A DNA stretch of 64,000 bases from the NCBI GenBank assembly GCA_036265675.1, contig DATAOP010000091.1, positions 1 to 64,000 on the forward strand, read 5' to 3'. Made by a program: the position numbers and the translations under genes. A model generated the notes under the pieces. That model ran no database searches. It saw only the letters and a program-made list of their open reading frames with translations, and was not told where the DNA came from. Below, one piece after another: positions 49,496 to 58,054 of this stretch; within the stretch, counting starts at the first letter, position 1, and each line of letters starts with the position of its first letter. The DNA is from VRUE01 sp036265675. GTDB taxonomy: Bacteria; Actinomycetota; Thermoleophilia; Solirubrobacterales; 70-9.

Positions 49496-49786
49496 CTACG
49501 GCGCCGGGCAGGCAGGTGTATCGAAGCCTCCGTCGCCGACTTCGAGCGGCGATTTGCCGACGGTGATCGGGATCACCCCTTCGAACGGCAGGCGACTCCG
49601 TTCGGCAGCGGGAACCGTGTCGGTGCGGTTGGCGCCGTCTTCGGCGACGCCGACGCAGCGCAGGGGCGTGATCCCATGCACGTGCGCGCCTGCCGGCGGC
49701 GCCAGCAACAGCACACCGGCCGCAACCACTGCGAGCATCGCGATCAACACTCTGCTGCGCTTCGGCAAAGCCCTCGTCTCCTCCAT
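49496..49786 (-). CDS. Small secreted protein, unknown function
   Basis: A 96-residue protein with a clear signal peptide (RVLIAMLAVVAAGVLLLAPPAGA) and a mature part of about 60 residues with two Cys (PLRCVGVAE, DTPACPAP) that could form one disulfide. The mature N-terminus is HVHGITP. It stands between broken genes, but the signal peptide and codon use look like a real gene. No family recognised. Confidence 0.6.
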   Translation of the reverse strand: MEETRALPKRSRVLIAMLAVVAAGVLLLAPPAGAHVHGITPLRCVGVAEDGANRTDTVPAAERSRLPFEGVIPITVGKSPLEVGDGGFDTPACPAP

Positions 49787-49948
49787 CGAAAAAATGCCTC
49801 CTCACGTGCGCACGCGTTGGGTGATGACCTTCTGGTGTACGGAAGCGTCCGCGCGCCGGTTCAGCCCGACGTGGACCCTCACGGGAGGCAAGACCTCGGG
49901 GAACGGTTTTCGGCAACCGGCCCTCGTAGTCGGCGCGCGGCGCTCGCT

Positions 49949-50524
49949 TCAATGGAGGGTGGGCCGATATATGAGCTCCTGGATGTGACCGTCGAGCGTC
50001 CGGCTCTCGACCAGCTCCAGATCGAAGTCGGCAGCGTTCTCGAAGATTGGATTCGCCCCGGTCTGGCCGGTGATGACAGGGAAGAGGGTCACCTGCAGGC
50101 GGTCGACCAGGCCGGCTGCCATCAGCGCCCGGTTCATCGACAGGCTGCCGTGCGATCGCAACGGCACCTCAGACTCCTCCTTGAGCTGGGCGACGACGTC
50201 GACGGCGTCACCGCTGACGACGGTCGCGTCAGGCCAGTCGAGGGGGCCTTCCAGCGTCGTCGACACCACCGTTGCCGGCAGGTTCCTCATCCGGGTGACC
50301 CATGGGTCGCGCACCTCGGACTCCTCGCTGCTCGAGGTCAGCATCCGTACGAATGCTCGATACGTGTTGGCCCCGAATACCATCCGCTGCTCCGGGCCGT
50401 ATGAAGCGAAGCGGTGGTCGAGCAACTCCGGGCCTTGCTTACCCCAGTACCCGGTCCAGCTGGCGCTGGCGGAGCCGAAGCCATCCAGGCTCGAAAAGAC
50501 GTCGAAAGTGTAGGTAGCCGCCAT
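49949..50524 (-). CDS. Dihydrofolate-reductase-like (RibD C-terminal domain) protein, second gene
   Basis: A 191-residue member of the same fold as 46069 but from a different subgroup. It begins ATYTFDVFSSLDGFGSASAS and has MVFGANTYRAFVRML, VPLRSHGSLSMNRALMAAGL (the cofactor loop) and RLQVTLFPVITGQTGANPIF. The start ATG at 50524 follows AGAGGAGAA. Together with the gene at 46069 and fragments nearby it shows that this region has collected several such genes. Confidence 0.9.
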   Translation of the reverse strand: MAATYTFDVFSSLDGFGSASASWTGYWGKQGPELLDHRFASYGPEQRMVFGANTYRAFVRMLTSSSEESEVRDPWVTRMRNLPATVVSTTLEGPLDWPDATVVSGDAVDVVAQLKEESEVPLRSHGSLSMNRALMAAGLVDRLQVTLFPVITGQTGANPIFENAADFDLELVESRTLDGHIQELIYRPTLH

Positions 50525-50571
50525 GTCGTTCTCCTCTTTCGGTCATCAATCGGTCTCTCCATCATCCAGGC

Positions 50572-51498
50572 GTGAAGCCGCGAGCGACCGCCGGTAACGT
50601 GCAGCCCTTGGAGGTGAAGACAGCGATGCTGCACGGCCGCTCCGTGAGCTACGCCGAGGCGGGCAGCGGCCCGGTGCTGCTCCTCATCCACGGCATGGGG
50701 GGCAGCTCCGAGAATTGGCGGGCTGTGATCGAGCCGCTGGCGCGTGAACACACAGTGATCGTCCCCAACCTTCCCGGCCACGGTCAGTCCGGGCCCAGCG
50801 CCGGGGACTACTCGGTCGGCGGCCTTGCGGCCGGCCTCCGCGATCTGCTTCTCCTACTCGGCCACCGGCGCGCCTCCCTCGTCGGGCACTCACTCGGCGG
50901 GGGAATCGCGATGCAGTTCGCCTACCAGTTCCCCGAAATCCTCGAGCGCCTGATCCTCGTTTCCAGCGGCGGGCTCGGCCCCGAGGTGAGCCCGCTCCTA
51001 AGGGCTGCCACGCTGCCCGGGGCCGGGCCCTTCATCGCGACGACTGCCCCTCTGATGCGCGCGATCGCTGCTCGATTGCAGCAGCGCGGGAGAGCCGGGC
51101 GTCCGCTCAGCACCGACCTCATCGAGGTCACTCATGGATATGGGCTCTTGGCCGACCGCCGCCGGCGTGCCGCGTTTCTGGCCACGGTGCGCTCCGTCAT
51201 CGGCATCGGTGGCCAGACAGTCAGCGCCGTGGATCGTCTCTACCTCGCCGAAGCGGTGCCCGTGCTGATCATTTGGGGCGGTCGGGATCGCCTCGTTCCG
51301 GCACACCATGCGGAACACGCTCACCGCGAGATCCCGAATAGCCATCTCGAGGTCTTCGAGGGTGCCGGCCACCTGCCTCAGCTCGAGGAACCGTCGCGCT
51401 TCGTCGCTGTTCTCGAGAGGTTCTTGGAAGAGACCGAACCCGCTGAGTTCGACATCGATGATTGGCAGCGCCGCTTTGAAGCTGGTGCGCGGAAGTGA
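50572..51498 (+). CDS. Alpha/beta hydrolase
   Basis: A 308-residue soluble hydrolase of the alpha/beta fold. LLLIHGMGGSSENW holds the oxyanion-hole HG, the nucleophile elbow is SLVGHSLGGGIAMQFA (Ser at about residue 107), the acid is in IIWGGRDRLVP and the His is in FEGAGHLPQLEEP. It resembles haloperoxidase/lipase-like bacterial hydrolases. The start is uncertain: GTG 50572 is the longest, while ATG 50626 (MLHGRSVSYAEAG) begins the domain and has GGAGG upstream. The substrate is unknown. Confidence 0.92.
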   Translation: MKPRATAGNVQPLEVKTAMLHGRSVSYAEAGSGPVLLLIHGMGGSSENWRAVIEPLAREHTVIVPNLPGHGQSGPSAGDYSVGGLAAGLRDLLLLLGHRRASLVGHSLGGGIAMQFAYQFPEILERLILVSSGGLGPEVSPLLRAATLPGAGPFIATTAPLMRAIAARLQQRGRAGRPLSTDLIEVTHGYGLLADRRRRAAFLATVRSVIGIGGQTVSAVDRLYLAEAVPVLIIWGGRDRLVPAHHAEHAHREIPNSHLEVFEGAGHLPQLEEPSRFVAVLERFLEETEPAEFDIDDWQRRFEAGARK

Positions 51499-51683
51499 TT
51501 CCTGGGTATTTCCGGACCCCAAAAACCCGTAGAACCCTCGGCCGCCCGGCTTGACCTCGCCCCCCGCAGAAACTAGGGCTTTGTAGCCCGTCGCCGGACG
51601 GGTCGCTTCCGGCCCGCAGCCCGCATTGCGGCGTCATTCATCAGTGGCCTTTTCGGTGTCGAAGACGACCGAGGAGGAGCACG

Positions 51684-52091
51684 ATGTCTGAGTTCACCGT
51701 GAAGGTTCCGGCCGACTACTGCGAGGCTTTCCGGGCGGGCGTTCTACTCGAGGTCTTCTGGGACGCCGAGCGCCGGACGAAGGAAATCCCCAAACTCATC
51801 CGTGACCAGTCCCACGGCTGGTTCCGCGACATGGCGGCGACGGGGAGGCTGATGGCGGCGGCGCTGGAGGCCGATGGAGACGGCGACCTCGAGATCGAGG
51901 GGGATCCGGAAGCCATCTACCGCTCGCTCCACGAGATGATGCACAAGGTCACCGCGCCGATGGTCACCGAGGCCGCTGACGCGCTTCCGCCGGAGCGGAC
52001 GACGATCAGGCGGTGGACCCAGGCCACCGAATGGGCGCTGTCGGAAATGGCCCGGGCGGAGGTCGCGATGTGCGCAGCCAACGACGCCTGA
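51684..52091 (+). CDS. Hypothetical soluble protein
   Basis: A 135-residue acidic, mainly helical protein with no membrane segment. Notable parts are FTVKVPADYCEAFRAGVLLE, two Trp (HGWFRDMAA, RRWTQATEWAL) and an HExxH-like but incomplete SLHEMMHKV. The ATG follows GAGGAGGAGCACG, a strong ribosome site. It converges with kup. Not recognised. Confidence 0.75.
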   Translation: MSEFTVKVPADYCEAFRAGVLLEVFWDAERRTKEIPKLIRDQSHGWFRDMAATGRLMAAALEADGDGDLEIEGDPEAIYRSLHEMMHKVTAPMVTEAADALPPERTTIRRWTQATEWALSEMARAEVAMCAANDA

Positions 52092-52102
52092 GCGACGCCG
52101 TT

Positions 52103-54040
52103 CTAGAAGCGGATTTGTCCGCCGAGGGCGACGACCCGCTCAGCCGGCAGGTTGAAGTAGCCGACCGGGCTTGCGGCATTGCGGTTCATCGCCAGAAAGA
52201 GGTCCTTGCGCCAATGCGCCATGCCCTTGTCGCCGAAGGGGACCGGAGCAATCTGCGAGATGTAGTAGGTGACGTGGTACGGGTTGAAGCTCGCGAGGCC
52301 CTGATCGCGTGCCACGTTGATGCCCCTCGGGACGTCGGGGTTGTCCAGGTAGCCGTAGCGGAGGGTCAGAGCCGAGAACCCATCGTCAGGGTTGCCGAGG
52401 TGATCGAGCTCCGCGCGCTCTTCATCGGGCACGGTCGGCACGTTCCCGATCTCGACCGTCAGGATCACGACCTCCTCGGGAATGGCGCGAAGCCGCGTTT
52501 GCGCGACACGGAGCGCCAGCGGCGTCGTCTCCTTCGAGGGGTTGAGAAAGACGGCCGTTCCCTTGATCCGGGTCGGCAGGTCCTTGCGGTTCATCTCATC
52601 GATGAAGTCGGGCAGCGCGCCCTCGGCCCGCACTCGTTCCGCGGTTAGAAGCTCGCGCCCTCGATGCCAGGTGGTGAAGAGGAGCAGGATCGCCATCCCG
52701 ACCATCATCGGGAACCAGCCGCCCTCGGCGATCTTCGGCAGGTTCGCGCCGAGGAACAGGAGGTCGAGCAGAACGAAGCCGATCACTCCGAGGGCGATCA
52801 GGGAGCGCGGCTTGTGCCAGAGCGTCCGCGCCACGACCAGGAAGAGGATCGAGTCGACCAGCAACGTGCCCATGACCGCGATGCCGTAGGCCGTCGCCAG
52901 GTTCCCGGAGGAGCCAAAACCGAGACAGAGGCCGACCACCAGGACGAAGAGGGTCCAGTTGACGGCGGGCAGATAGACCTGGCCGATCGTCTCGGCCGAG
53001 GTGTGTCGGATCGTCATCCGCGGCAGGAAGCCGAGCTGCACGACCTGACGGGTCACCGAGAACGCCCCCGAGATCACCGCCTGGGACGCGATCAAGGTCG
53101 CGCAGGTCGCGAGCCCGATCATCGGAACCCGCGACCACTCCGGCAGGAGGAGGTAGAACGGGTTCGAAACCGCGCTTGGCTTCCCGAGGATCAGCGAGGC
53201 CTGCCCGATGTAGTTCAGCAGGAGGGCCGGGAAGGCGACGAAGAACCAGGCCCGGCTGATCGCGGGTCGCCCGAAGTGGCCCATGTCGGCGTAGAGGGCC
53301 TCGGCGCCGGTGAAGACGAGAACGACGGCGCCGAGCGAGAGGAACGCAGTCAGCGGGTGGTTGGCGAAGAACTCGACGGCATATGAAGGCGAAAGGCCCT
53401 TCAGGGCCTCGGGATTTCGGAGGATCTCGGCGATGCCGGCGGCGGCGATCGCGGCGAACCAGAGCAGGATGATCGGCCCGAAGAGGCGACCGACGGCGGC
53501 GGTTCCGTGGCGTTGAATCGCAAACAGGAGCGCCAGGACGCCGATCGTCAAAGGCAGGATGATCGAGGAGAGGCTGGGAGCCGCGACTTCGACGCCTTCG
53601 ACGGCTGAGAGCACCGAGATCGCCGGCGTGATCATCGCGTCGGCGAAAAAGAGCGCGACGCCGATGACGCCGGCGGCAAGGAGGGCACCCTTGACCGATG
53701 GCCGCTCGATCGCGGTTCGCCGCACGAGCGCGTACAGGGCCATCACCCCTCCCTCGCCCTCGTTGTCGGCCCGCATCACGAAGACGACGAACTTGATCGA
53801 GACCATCAGCGTCAGGGCCCAGGCCACGAGCGAGATGACCCCGTAGACATCCGCCGGGGTTGCTCGAACCGGATGGTCGCCGGTGAAGATCGCCTGCATC
53901 GCGTAGAGCGGGCTCGTTCCGATGTCGCCGAAGACGACTCCGAGCGCTGCGAGGGCCAGGAAATTCCGGGAACGAGGTCGCGGCGCGGATGAGGCGCCGG
54001 TGATCCGGCTTCTTGGGGCAGTTGCTGTGGCCTGGCTCAT
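52103..54040 (-). CDS. kup: Kup-family potassium uptake transporter
   Basis: A 645-residue membrane protein that takes up K+ with protons. The first helix block is GVVFGDIGTSPLYAMQAIF, the family signature, followed by MRADNEGEGGVMALYALVRR (the cytoplasmic acidic loop) and FFADAMITPAISVLSAVEG. Twelve hydrophobic segments come before a C-terminal soluble domain of about 150 residues, with RIKGTAVFLNPSKETTPLAL. The ATG at 54040 matches the family start; upstream frame is not protein-like. It is divergent from a small membrane protein gene. Confidence 0.96.
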   Translation of the reverse strand: MSQATATAPRSRITGASSAPRPRSRNFLALAALGVVFGDIGTSPLYAMQAIFTGDHPVRATPADVYGVISLVAWALTLMVSIKFVVFVMRADNEGEGGVMALYALVRRTAIERPSVKGALLAAGVIGVALFFADAMITPAISVLSAVEGVEVAAPSLSSIILPLTIGVLALLFAIQRHGTAAVGRLFGPIILLWFAAIAAAGIAEILRNPEALKGLSPSYAVEFFANHPLTAFLSLGAVVLVFTGAEALYADMGHFGRPAISRAWFFVAFPALLLNYIGQASLILGKPSAVSNPFYLLLPEWSRVPMIGLATCATLIASQAVISGAFSVTRQVVQLGFLPRMTIRHTSAETIGQVYLPAVNWTLFVLVVGLCLGFGSSGNLATAYGIAVMGTLLVDSILFLVVARTLWHKPRSLIALGVIGFVLLDLLFLGANLPKIAEGGWFPMMVGMAILLLFTTWHRGRELLTAERVRAEGALPDFIDEMNRKDLPTRIKGTAVFLNPSKETTPLALRVAQTRLRAIPEEVVILTVEIGNVPTVPDEERAELDHLGNPDDGFSALTLRYGYLDNPDVPRGINVARDQGLASFNPYHVTYYISQIAPVPFGDKGMAHWRKDLFLAMNRNAASPVGYFNLPAERVVALGGQIRF

Positions 54041-54149
54041 GCGCGGTCCTTGCCGACCAGCCTTCCCGGCGCACCGGTGCGGAGCGTACTCCTGCATCCG
54101 GCGCGCCGGAAGAGGTAAGACCGATCCGGGCGGCGACGCAAAGGGGGGT

Positions 54150-54587
54150 ATGGCCGCACCGACACGAAACGATCGGTCCCCTGATCTGGACATCGTCGTT
54201 CTCGCCTGTGCTCTCAGCGCCGGCGTGCACGCGGGTTTGGTCCCCGAGCACATGCACGAGTCGCCCCTCCTGGGGGTGAGCTTCGTGGTTGCAGCCGTCC
54301 TGGCGGCGCTTCTCGCCTTCGCCCTGCCGCGGGTAAGGGGAAGCGTGCTGCTGCCGGCGGCGGCGGCCGTGCTGCTGGGCGGATTGATCGTTGCCTACGG
54401 GCTCAGCCGAGTGAACGGGCTGCCGCTCCTCGGAGCCGAGCAAGAGGCGCTCGACCCGCTCGGCGTCGCCACCAAGGCGATCGAGCTCGCAGGCCTGGTC
54501 TGCGCGGTCCGACTCATCACAGAGCCCATGCGCTCGGCCGGGGGATCCCGGACCGGGCGCCCGATCAGGGAGGTCCGATCCAGATGA
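54150..54587 (+). CDS. Four-helix membrane protein
   Basis: A 145-residue membrane protein. Hydrophobic segments: IVVLACALSAGVHAGLVPEH (containing His and a following HMHES), LLGVSFVVAAVLAALLAFAL, VLLPAAAAVLLGGLIVAYGL and a final helix around ATKAIELAGLVCAVRLI. His residues in the first loop might bind metal. AAGGGGGG precedes the ATG at 54150. The next gene overlaps by four bases, which implies coupled translation and related function. Confidence 0.8.
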   Translation: MAAPTRNDRSPDLDIVVLACALSAGVHAGLVPEHMHESPLLGVSFVVAAVLAALLAFALPRVRGSVLLPAAAAVLLGGLIVAYGLSRVNGLPLLGAEQEALDPLGVATKAIELAGLVCAVRLITEPMRSAGGSRTGRPIREVRSR

Positions 54588-55300
54588 ACGAACACCGAGG
54601 TAGGAGCCGCGTCTCGACGCGCGTCGTGGCGCTGGCCGTCACGGCGGCCGCGGCGCTCGCGCTCGTCGTGTCAGGCGCCAGCGCCGAGCACGACCATTCC
54701 GCGACGCACAGCCACGCCGCGTCCCACAACCACGCCACGACACCACCGCGGGCCATGAATGCCGCCCGGCTCGCCTTTCATGACGAAATGCGCAAGCTGT
54801 GGGAGGACCACGTCACCTGGACGCGGCTCGCGATCGTCAGCTTCGCCGCCGGCCTGCCGGACTTCGAAGCGACGGCCGGGCGCCTGCTGCAGAACCAGGT
54901 GGACATCGGCAACGCGATCAAGCCGTTCTACGGAGATCAGGCCGGGGAGCAGCTGACCGACCTCCTCAAGGAACACATAACCGGCGCCGTCGCCCTGCTC
55001 GAAGCCGCCAAGTCAGGTGACGAAAACGCCTTCGCGCAGGCGAAAGATGCCTGGTACGAGAACGGTGAACAGGTCGCGCGGTTCCTCAGCGAAGCCAACC
55101 CGCGGTATTGGAAGTTCCCGGTGATGGCCGCGATGATGAAGGAGCATCTCGACCAGACGCTGCAGGAGGCCGCGGATCGGCTCGCGGGCAACTTCGAAGC
55201 CGACATCCGCGACTACGAAGCGATCCATCTCCACATCCTCGAGATGGCCGACACCCTGAGCAACGGGATCATGGCCCAGTTCCCGAACCGCTTTCACTAG
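54584..55300 (+). CDS. Secreted helical protein with a His-rich N-terminus
   Basis: A 238-residue exported protein. Signal peptide RVVALAVTAAAALALVVSGASA, then a His-rich segment (EHDHSATHSHAASHNHATT) that should bind metal ions, then a helical domain from about residue 60 to the end: KLWEDHVTWTRLAIVSFAAG, QNQVDIGNAIKPFYGDQAG, LLKEHITGAVALLEAAK and ANPRYWKFPVMAAMMKEHLD. Related domains occur widely in firmicute and actinobacterial exported proteins of unknown function. The partner gene upstream is a small membrane protein, so the pair may handle a metal. Confidence 0.83.
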   Translation: MNEHRGRSRVSTRVVALAVTAAAALALVVSGASAEHDHSATHSHAASHNHATTPPRAMNAARLAFHDEMRKLWEDHVTWTRLAIVSFAAGLPDFEATAGRLLQNQVDIGNAIKPFYGDQAGEQLTDLLKEHITGAVALLEAAKSGDENAFAQAKDAWYENGEQVARFLSEANPRYWKFPVMAAMMKEHLDQTLQEAADRLAGNFEADIRDYEAIHLHILEMADTLSNGIMAQFPNRFH

Positions 55301-55316
55301 GGGTACGTCGCCCATC

Positions 55317-55353
55317 CCGGTGAGGGGCCGCCTGCGGGCCGGCCCCTCACCGG
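55317..55353 (+). terminator. Strong inverted repeat after the His-rich protein gene
   Basis: Two perfectly complementary 14-base arms (first arm CCGGTGAGGGGCCG) flank a nine-base loop, 17 bases after the stop codon. There is no T-run; it may stop transcription with help from other factors, or be a chromosomal palindrome element. Confidence 0.55.
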
Positions 55354-55384
55354 CAGTGCCGGTGGGTGGTATACCGGTTGGTGC

Positions 55385-56089
55385 ATGGCGACCTTCGGCC
55401 TGTTGCATGGCGCCTGGCACGATCCCTGGTGCTGGGGGCTCCTGGTCGATCGACTCGAGGCTATGGGGCACCGCACGATCGTTCCCGACCTGCCGCTCCA
55501 CGATCCCGCGGCCGGCTACCTGCAGCGGGTCCAGCCGATGGTCGACGCCCTCGAGAGAGCGGAAGACGAGGTGGTGGTCGTCGCCCATTCTCAGAGCTCG
55601 GCGCTCGGGCCCCTCGTGGCAGACTCGCGCGCCGGCGCGCGGTCGGTCTCAGCTCTCGTCTATCTCTGCCCGCGGATGGGGGGCATCGATCTGCCGGATG
55701 AGACGCCCCCGGTCTTCAGAGAGGGCATCCCTTTCCCCCAGGCCCGTTCCGACGAAACGTCGGTGTGGGATCCCGTCGTCGCCGCCGAGGTGATGTATTC
55801 GCGCCTGTCCCCGGAGACGGCGCAGGAGCTCGTCCGGCGTCTGCGCCCGATGGCGATGCCCCCCGACGAGTACCCACTCAGCGAGCACCCCGGCATCCCG
55901 ACGGCATTGATCTACGCCGCAGGCGATGAGCTCTTCGAGCCGTCGTTTGAGCGATTTGTGGCCCGCGACGTCCTGGGCATCGAGCCGATCGAGCTTCCAG
56001 GCGGACACTTCCAGATGTTGGAGAATCCCGATGGTGTCGCCAGGCTGCTGGATCGCCTGTCGCCGGCCAGCGCCATACCCTCAAGGTGA
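55385..56089 (+). CDS. Alpha/beta hydrolase with unusual nucleophile elbow
   Basis: A 234-residue alpha/beta-fold protein resembling the EstC/pheophorbidase-like group. GLLHGAWHDPWCWGLLVDRL is the oxyanion region and VVVVAHSQSSALGPLVA contains the presumed nucleophile Ser, but in place of GxSxG it reads AHSQS. The His is in LPGGHFQMLENPDGV, and the acid could be the Asp of IYAAGDELFEPS. The altered elbow leaves activity open. It starts with ATG at 55385 and converges with the propeller-protein gene. Confidence 0.87.
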   Translation: MATFGLLHGAWHDPWCWGLLVDRLEAMGHRTIVPDLPLHDPAAGYLQRVQPMVDALERAEDEVVVVAHSQSSALGPLVADSRAGARSVSALVYLCPRMGGIDLPDETPPVFREGIPFPQARSDETSVWDPVVAAEVMYSRLSPETAQELVRRLRPMAMPPDEYPLSEHPGIPTALIYAAGDELFEPSFERFVARDVLGIEPIELPGGHFQMLENPDGVARLLDRLSPASAIPSR

Positions 56090-56107
56090 GGGGCCAAGCC
56101 CGCCTGG

Positions 56108-57649
56108 TCAGCAGGCCGTGATCGTCCCTTCGAGGGTGCGTTTGATCCTCTTCTTCTTCTCGCCCTTGGTGAGGGTCGCGGTAACCCTGACCTTGACCTT
56201 GTGGGTCGAGCCGGGAGCCATGACGCCGGGGTCGACCAGGTAGCGGAACGGTTTCCGCTTCTTGACCCTGAGTTTTCTGCCGTCGAAGAAGAAGGTGACC
56301 TTCTTCAACTTGAGCTTGCCGCCGAGTTTCTTCGAAAGCGCCTTGCGATTGCGTTTTCCGACGCCGGCGAAGAAGCGCTGGCGTGATTGCACGCAGCTCT
56401 TCGGCAACCGCAGGGTGATGAGAAAAGCGCCCACCTGTTTGGAGATGGTTTTCGTTTTGCCTTTGTAGGGGCCGGGCAGTTTCTCCGGCCCGCTCGGAAG
56501 CACCGCGATCGGGGTGAGATCGGCGAGCTGAAGCCCGTTGTTGTCCGTGAACACGATCCAGCCGGCACCGCCGTCGCCCACTGCGAGGTCGGCGTTGTCG
56601 TGGATCGCGTAGGTGGCTCCGATGTGCGCGATGTCGCTCTGCGAGTACGTGGCCCCGCCGTCCGCCGAGCTGAACAGCCGCATCACGTAGGCGTTGTCCC
56701 CGGCACGGTTGCCGGGCCAGGCGACTGCTATGCGGCTGCCGCCGGCCGACTGTGCGATCGCGCCGCCGATGAAGAGGCTCGGGGCGGGATCGACCGCCAG
56801 GGTACGGGGCGGGCCGAAGCCCGTTCCCTCGAAGCGGCGGACGTTGATCGCATCCGGATACTGACCGCCGGTGTAGTCCTGGGAGACCAGGAACAGGCCG
56901 GCGGGCCCCCCGGCGAGGCTCGGCTCATAGCCGTTGGTGATCTTGCTGGGACCCGCCCAGTTCGAGTCGGCGGTCAGGGAGCCGGAACCTTTGTAGCGAT
57001 AGAACTGCAGCGGGTACTGCGGCCCTTCCAGGTTCCAGTAGGCGATCACGGGGTTGCCGTCGGCGAGGCCCATGCTGGAGCTCGCGACCGAGCCCGGGTC
57101 GGCGAAGCTGAACGAGCCGCCTCCGACCCCGGCGATTTCGGCCGTGCTGAATCCGAGCCCGGGGTTGTAGGCGCCTATCAGGAAGGTCGACCCGCTGAGG
57201 AAGACGTCGGTCGGCCGGGTCTTGTTCGAGTAGAAGCTCCGCAAGGTGCCGCCTCCGAAGCTGGCGCCGCCGTTTGTGGAGGTCCAGAAGACGAGGTCGT
57301 TTTGCGCGTACCGGGGCGCCACGACGTAGACGGTGCCGCCCGGGCCGAGGACAGGGATCGCCGCGGAGGCGCTGTCGGAGAGGCTCGTGGCGCCGGGTAT
57401 CGGCAGCGAGGTCGGGGCGCAGGCGCCGCCCGGCGGCACTTTGCAGAACCTGACCGGCTCCGGGCCCGTGCCGACGCCCTCACTGGTCCAGGCCACGTAG
57501 GCATTGCCCGCCGCGTCCTGGACGACGTGACCGGGAGAAACTGCGTCCGCGTCGAGGGTCTGGAGATTGTTCGCGCCGGCTGCCGCCGGCAGCCCGAGGG
57601 CAGCCAGCGACACGACCACCAACGCCATGAAAGCCCGGACGAGACTCAT
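56108..57649 (-). CDS. Secreted sialidase-like propeller protein with basic C-terminal domain
   Basis: A 513-residue exported protein. Signal peptide: VRAFMALVVVSLAALGLPAAAGA. The main part (about residues 30-390) has repeats such as WTSTNGGASFGGGTL and FSSADGGATYSQSDI, similar to the Asp-box SxDxGxTW of sialidases and BNR proteins, but the catalytic Arg/Tyr/Glu set is not visible. Residues 410-513 are a Lys/Arg-rich beta domain (LKLKKVTFFFDGRKLRVKKR) with an ending Cys. Tails of similar type occur at 21541 and 39901. Surface binding is inferred. Confidence 0.85.
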   Translation of the reverse strand: MSLVRAFMALVVVSLAALGLPAAAGANNLQTLDADAVSPGHVVQDAAGNAYVAWTSEGVGTGPEPVRFCKVPPGGACAPTSLPIPGATSLSDSASAAIPVLGPGGTVYVVAPRYAQNDLVFWTSTNGGASFGGGTLRSFYSNKTRPTDVFLSGSTFLIGAYNPGLGFSTAEIAGVGGGSFSFADPGSVASSSMGLADGNPVIAYWNLEGPQYPLQFYRYKGSGSLTADSNWAGPSKITNGYEPSLAGGPAGLFLVSQDYTGGQYPDAINVRRFEGTGFGPPRTLAVDPAPSLFIGGAIAQSAGGSRIAVAWPGNRAGDNAYVMRLFSSADGGATYSQSDIAHIGATYAIHDNADLAVGDGGAGWIVFTDNNGLQLADLTPIAVLPSGPEKLPGPYKGKTKTISKQVGAFLITLRLPKSCVQSRQRFFAGVGKRNRKALSKKLGGKLKLKKVTFFFDGRKLRVKKRKPFRYLVDPGVMAPGSTHKVKVRVTATLTKGEKKKRIKRTLEGTITAC

Positions 57650-58054
57650 CGCGCCTCCAATCTAATGGCCGGAGCGCCGGTGTTCCATCCCCTTTTTTCG
57701 TTAGCGGGTCGCTCACCGTGCGGAGGCCAATCAGCTGGCGATCACCGCGGGAGAACGGGAATGGCCCGATCAGCCCGGCGGATGCTCGAGGAGACGGCCG
57801 TAGCCGCTGACGGCCGCGCCGCTACCGGCCAGGTCGAGCAATTTCCTGAGCAGCGCCTGGTTCGCGGTGATGACGGGCCGTTCCAGATCTCTCTCGAGTC
57901 CCGAAGTAGGCGCTTCCGAGCGAGCTCAGCTCGGTGTCGAACCAGTGATCACCGAGCTGGGCGCTTAGGTTTTGAAGATTGGGCGAAGTTGGTCGCCCGA
58001 GATGTGAGGTTTTGGGCAGGATTTGCCGTCTTTGGGCGTGTCTAGGATCCGTCC
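57650..58054. other. Intergenic region with a gene relic
   Basis: 405 bases between divergent genes. The only coding signal is the racemase-like fragment at 57770-57904. A TTTTG-rich stretch (57968-58030, GGTTTTGAAGATTGGG and GGTTTTGGGCAGGATTTG) just before 58055 is lower in GC than its surroundings and could hold the promoter of the coiled-coil genes. Confidence 0.45.
57770..57904 (-). pseudogene. C-terminal fragment of an Asp/Glu racemase or maleate isomerase-like gene
   Basis: Translated on the minus strand the frame reads GLERDLERPVITANQALLRK, then LLDLAGSGAAVSGYGRLLEH and a stop. RPVITANQA followed by a GYGRLL ending is the C-terminus of arylmalonate-decarboxylase/maleate-isomerase-type proteins. 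No start or N-terminal two thirds are present upstream on this strand. Confidence 0.65.

Noticed and set aside
49818..49850. Separate pseudogene call for the GDDLLVYGSVR string
   Set aside because: The match to a DHFR-like cofactor loop is only about ten residues long, too short to annotate on its own; it is mentioned within a finding.
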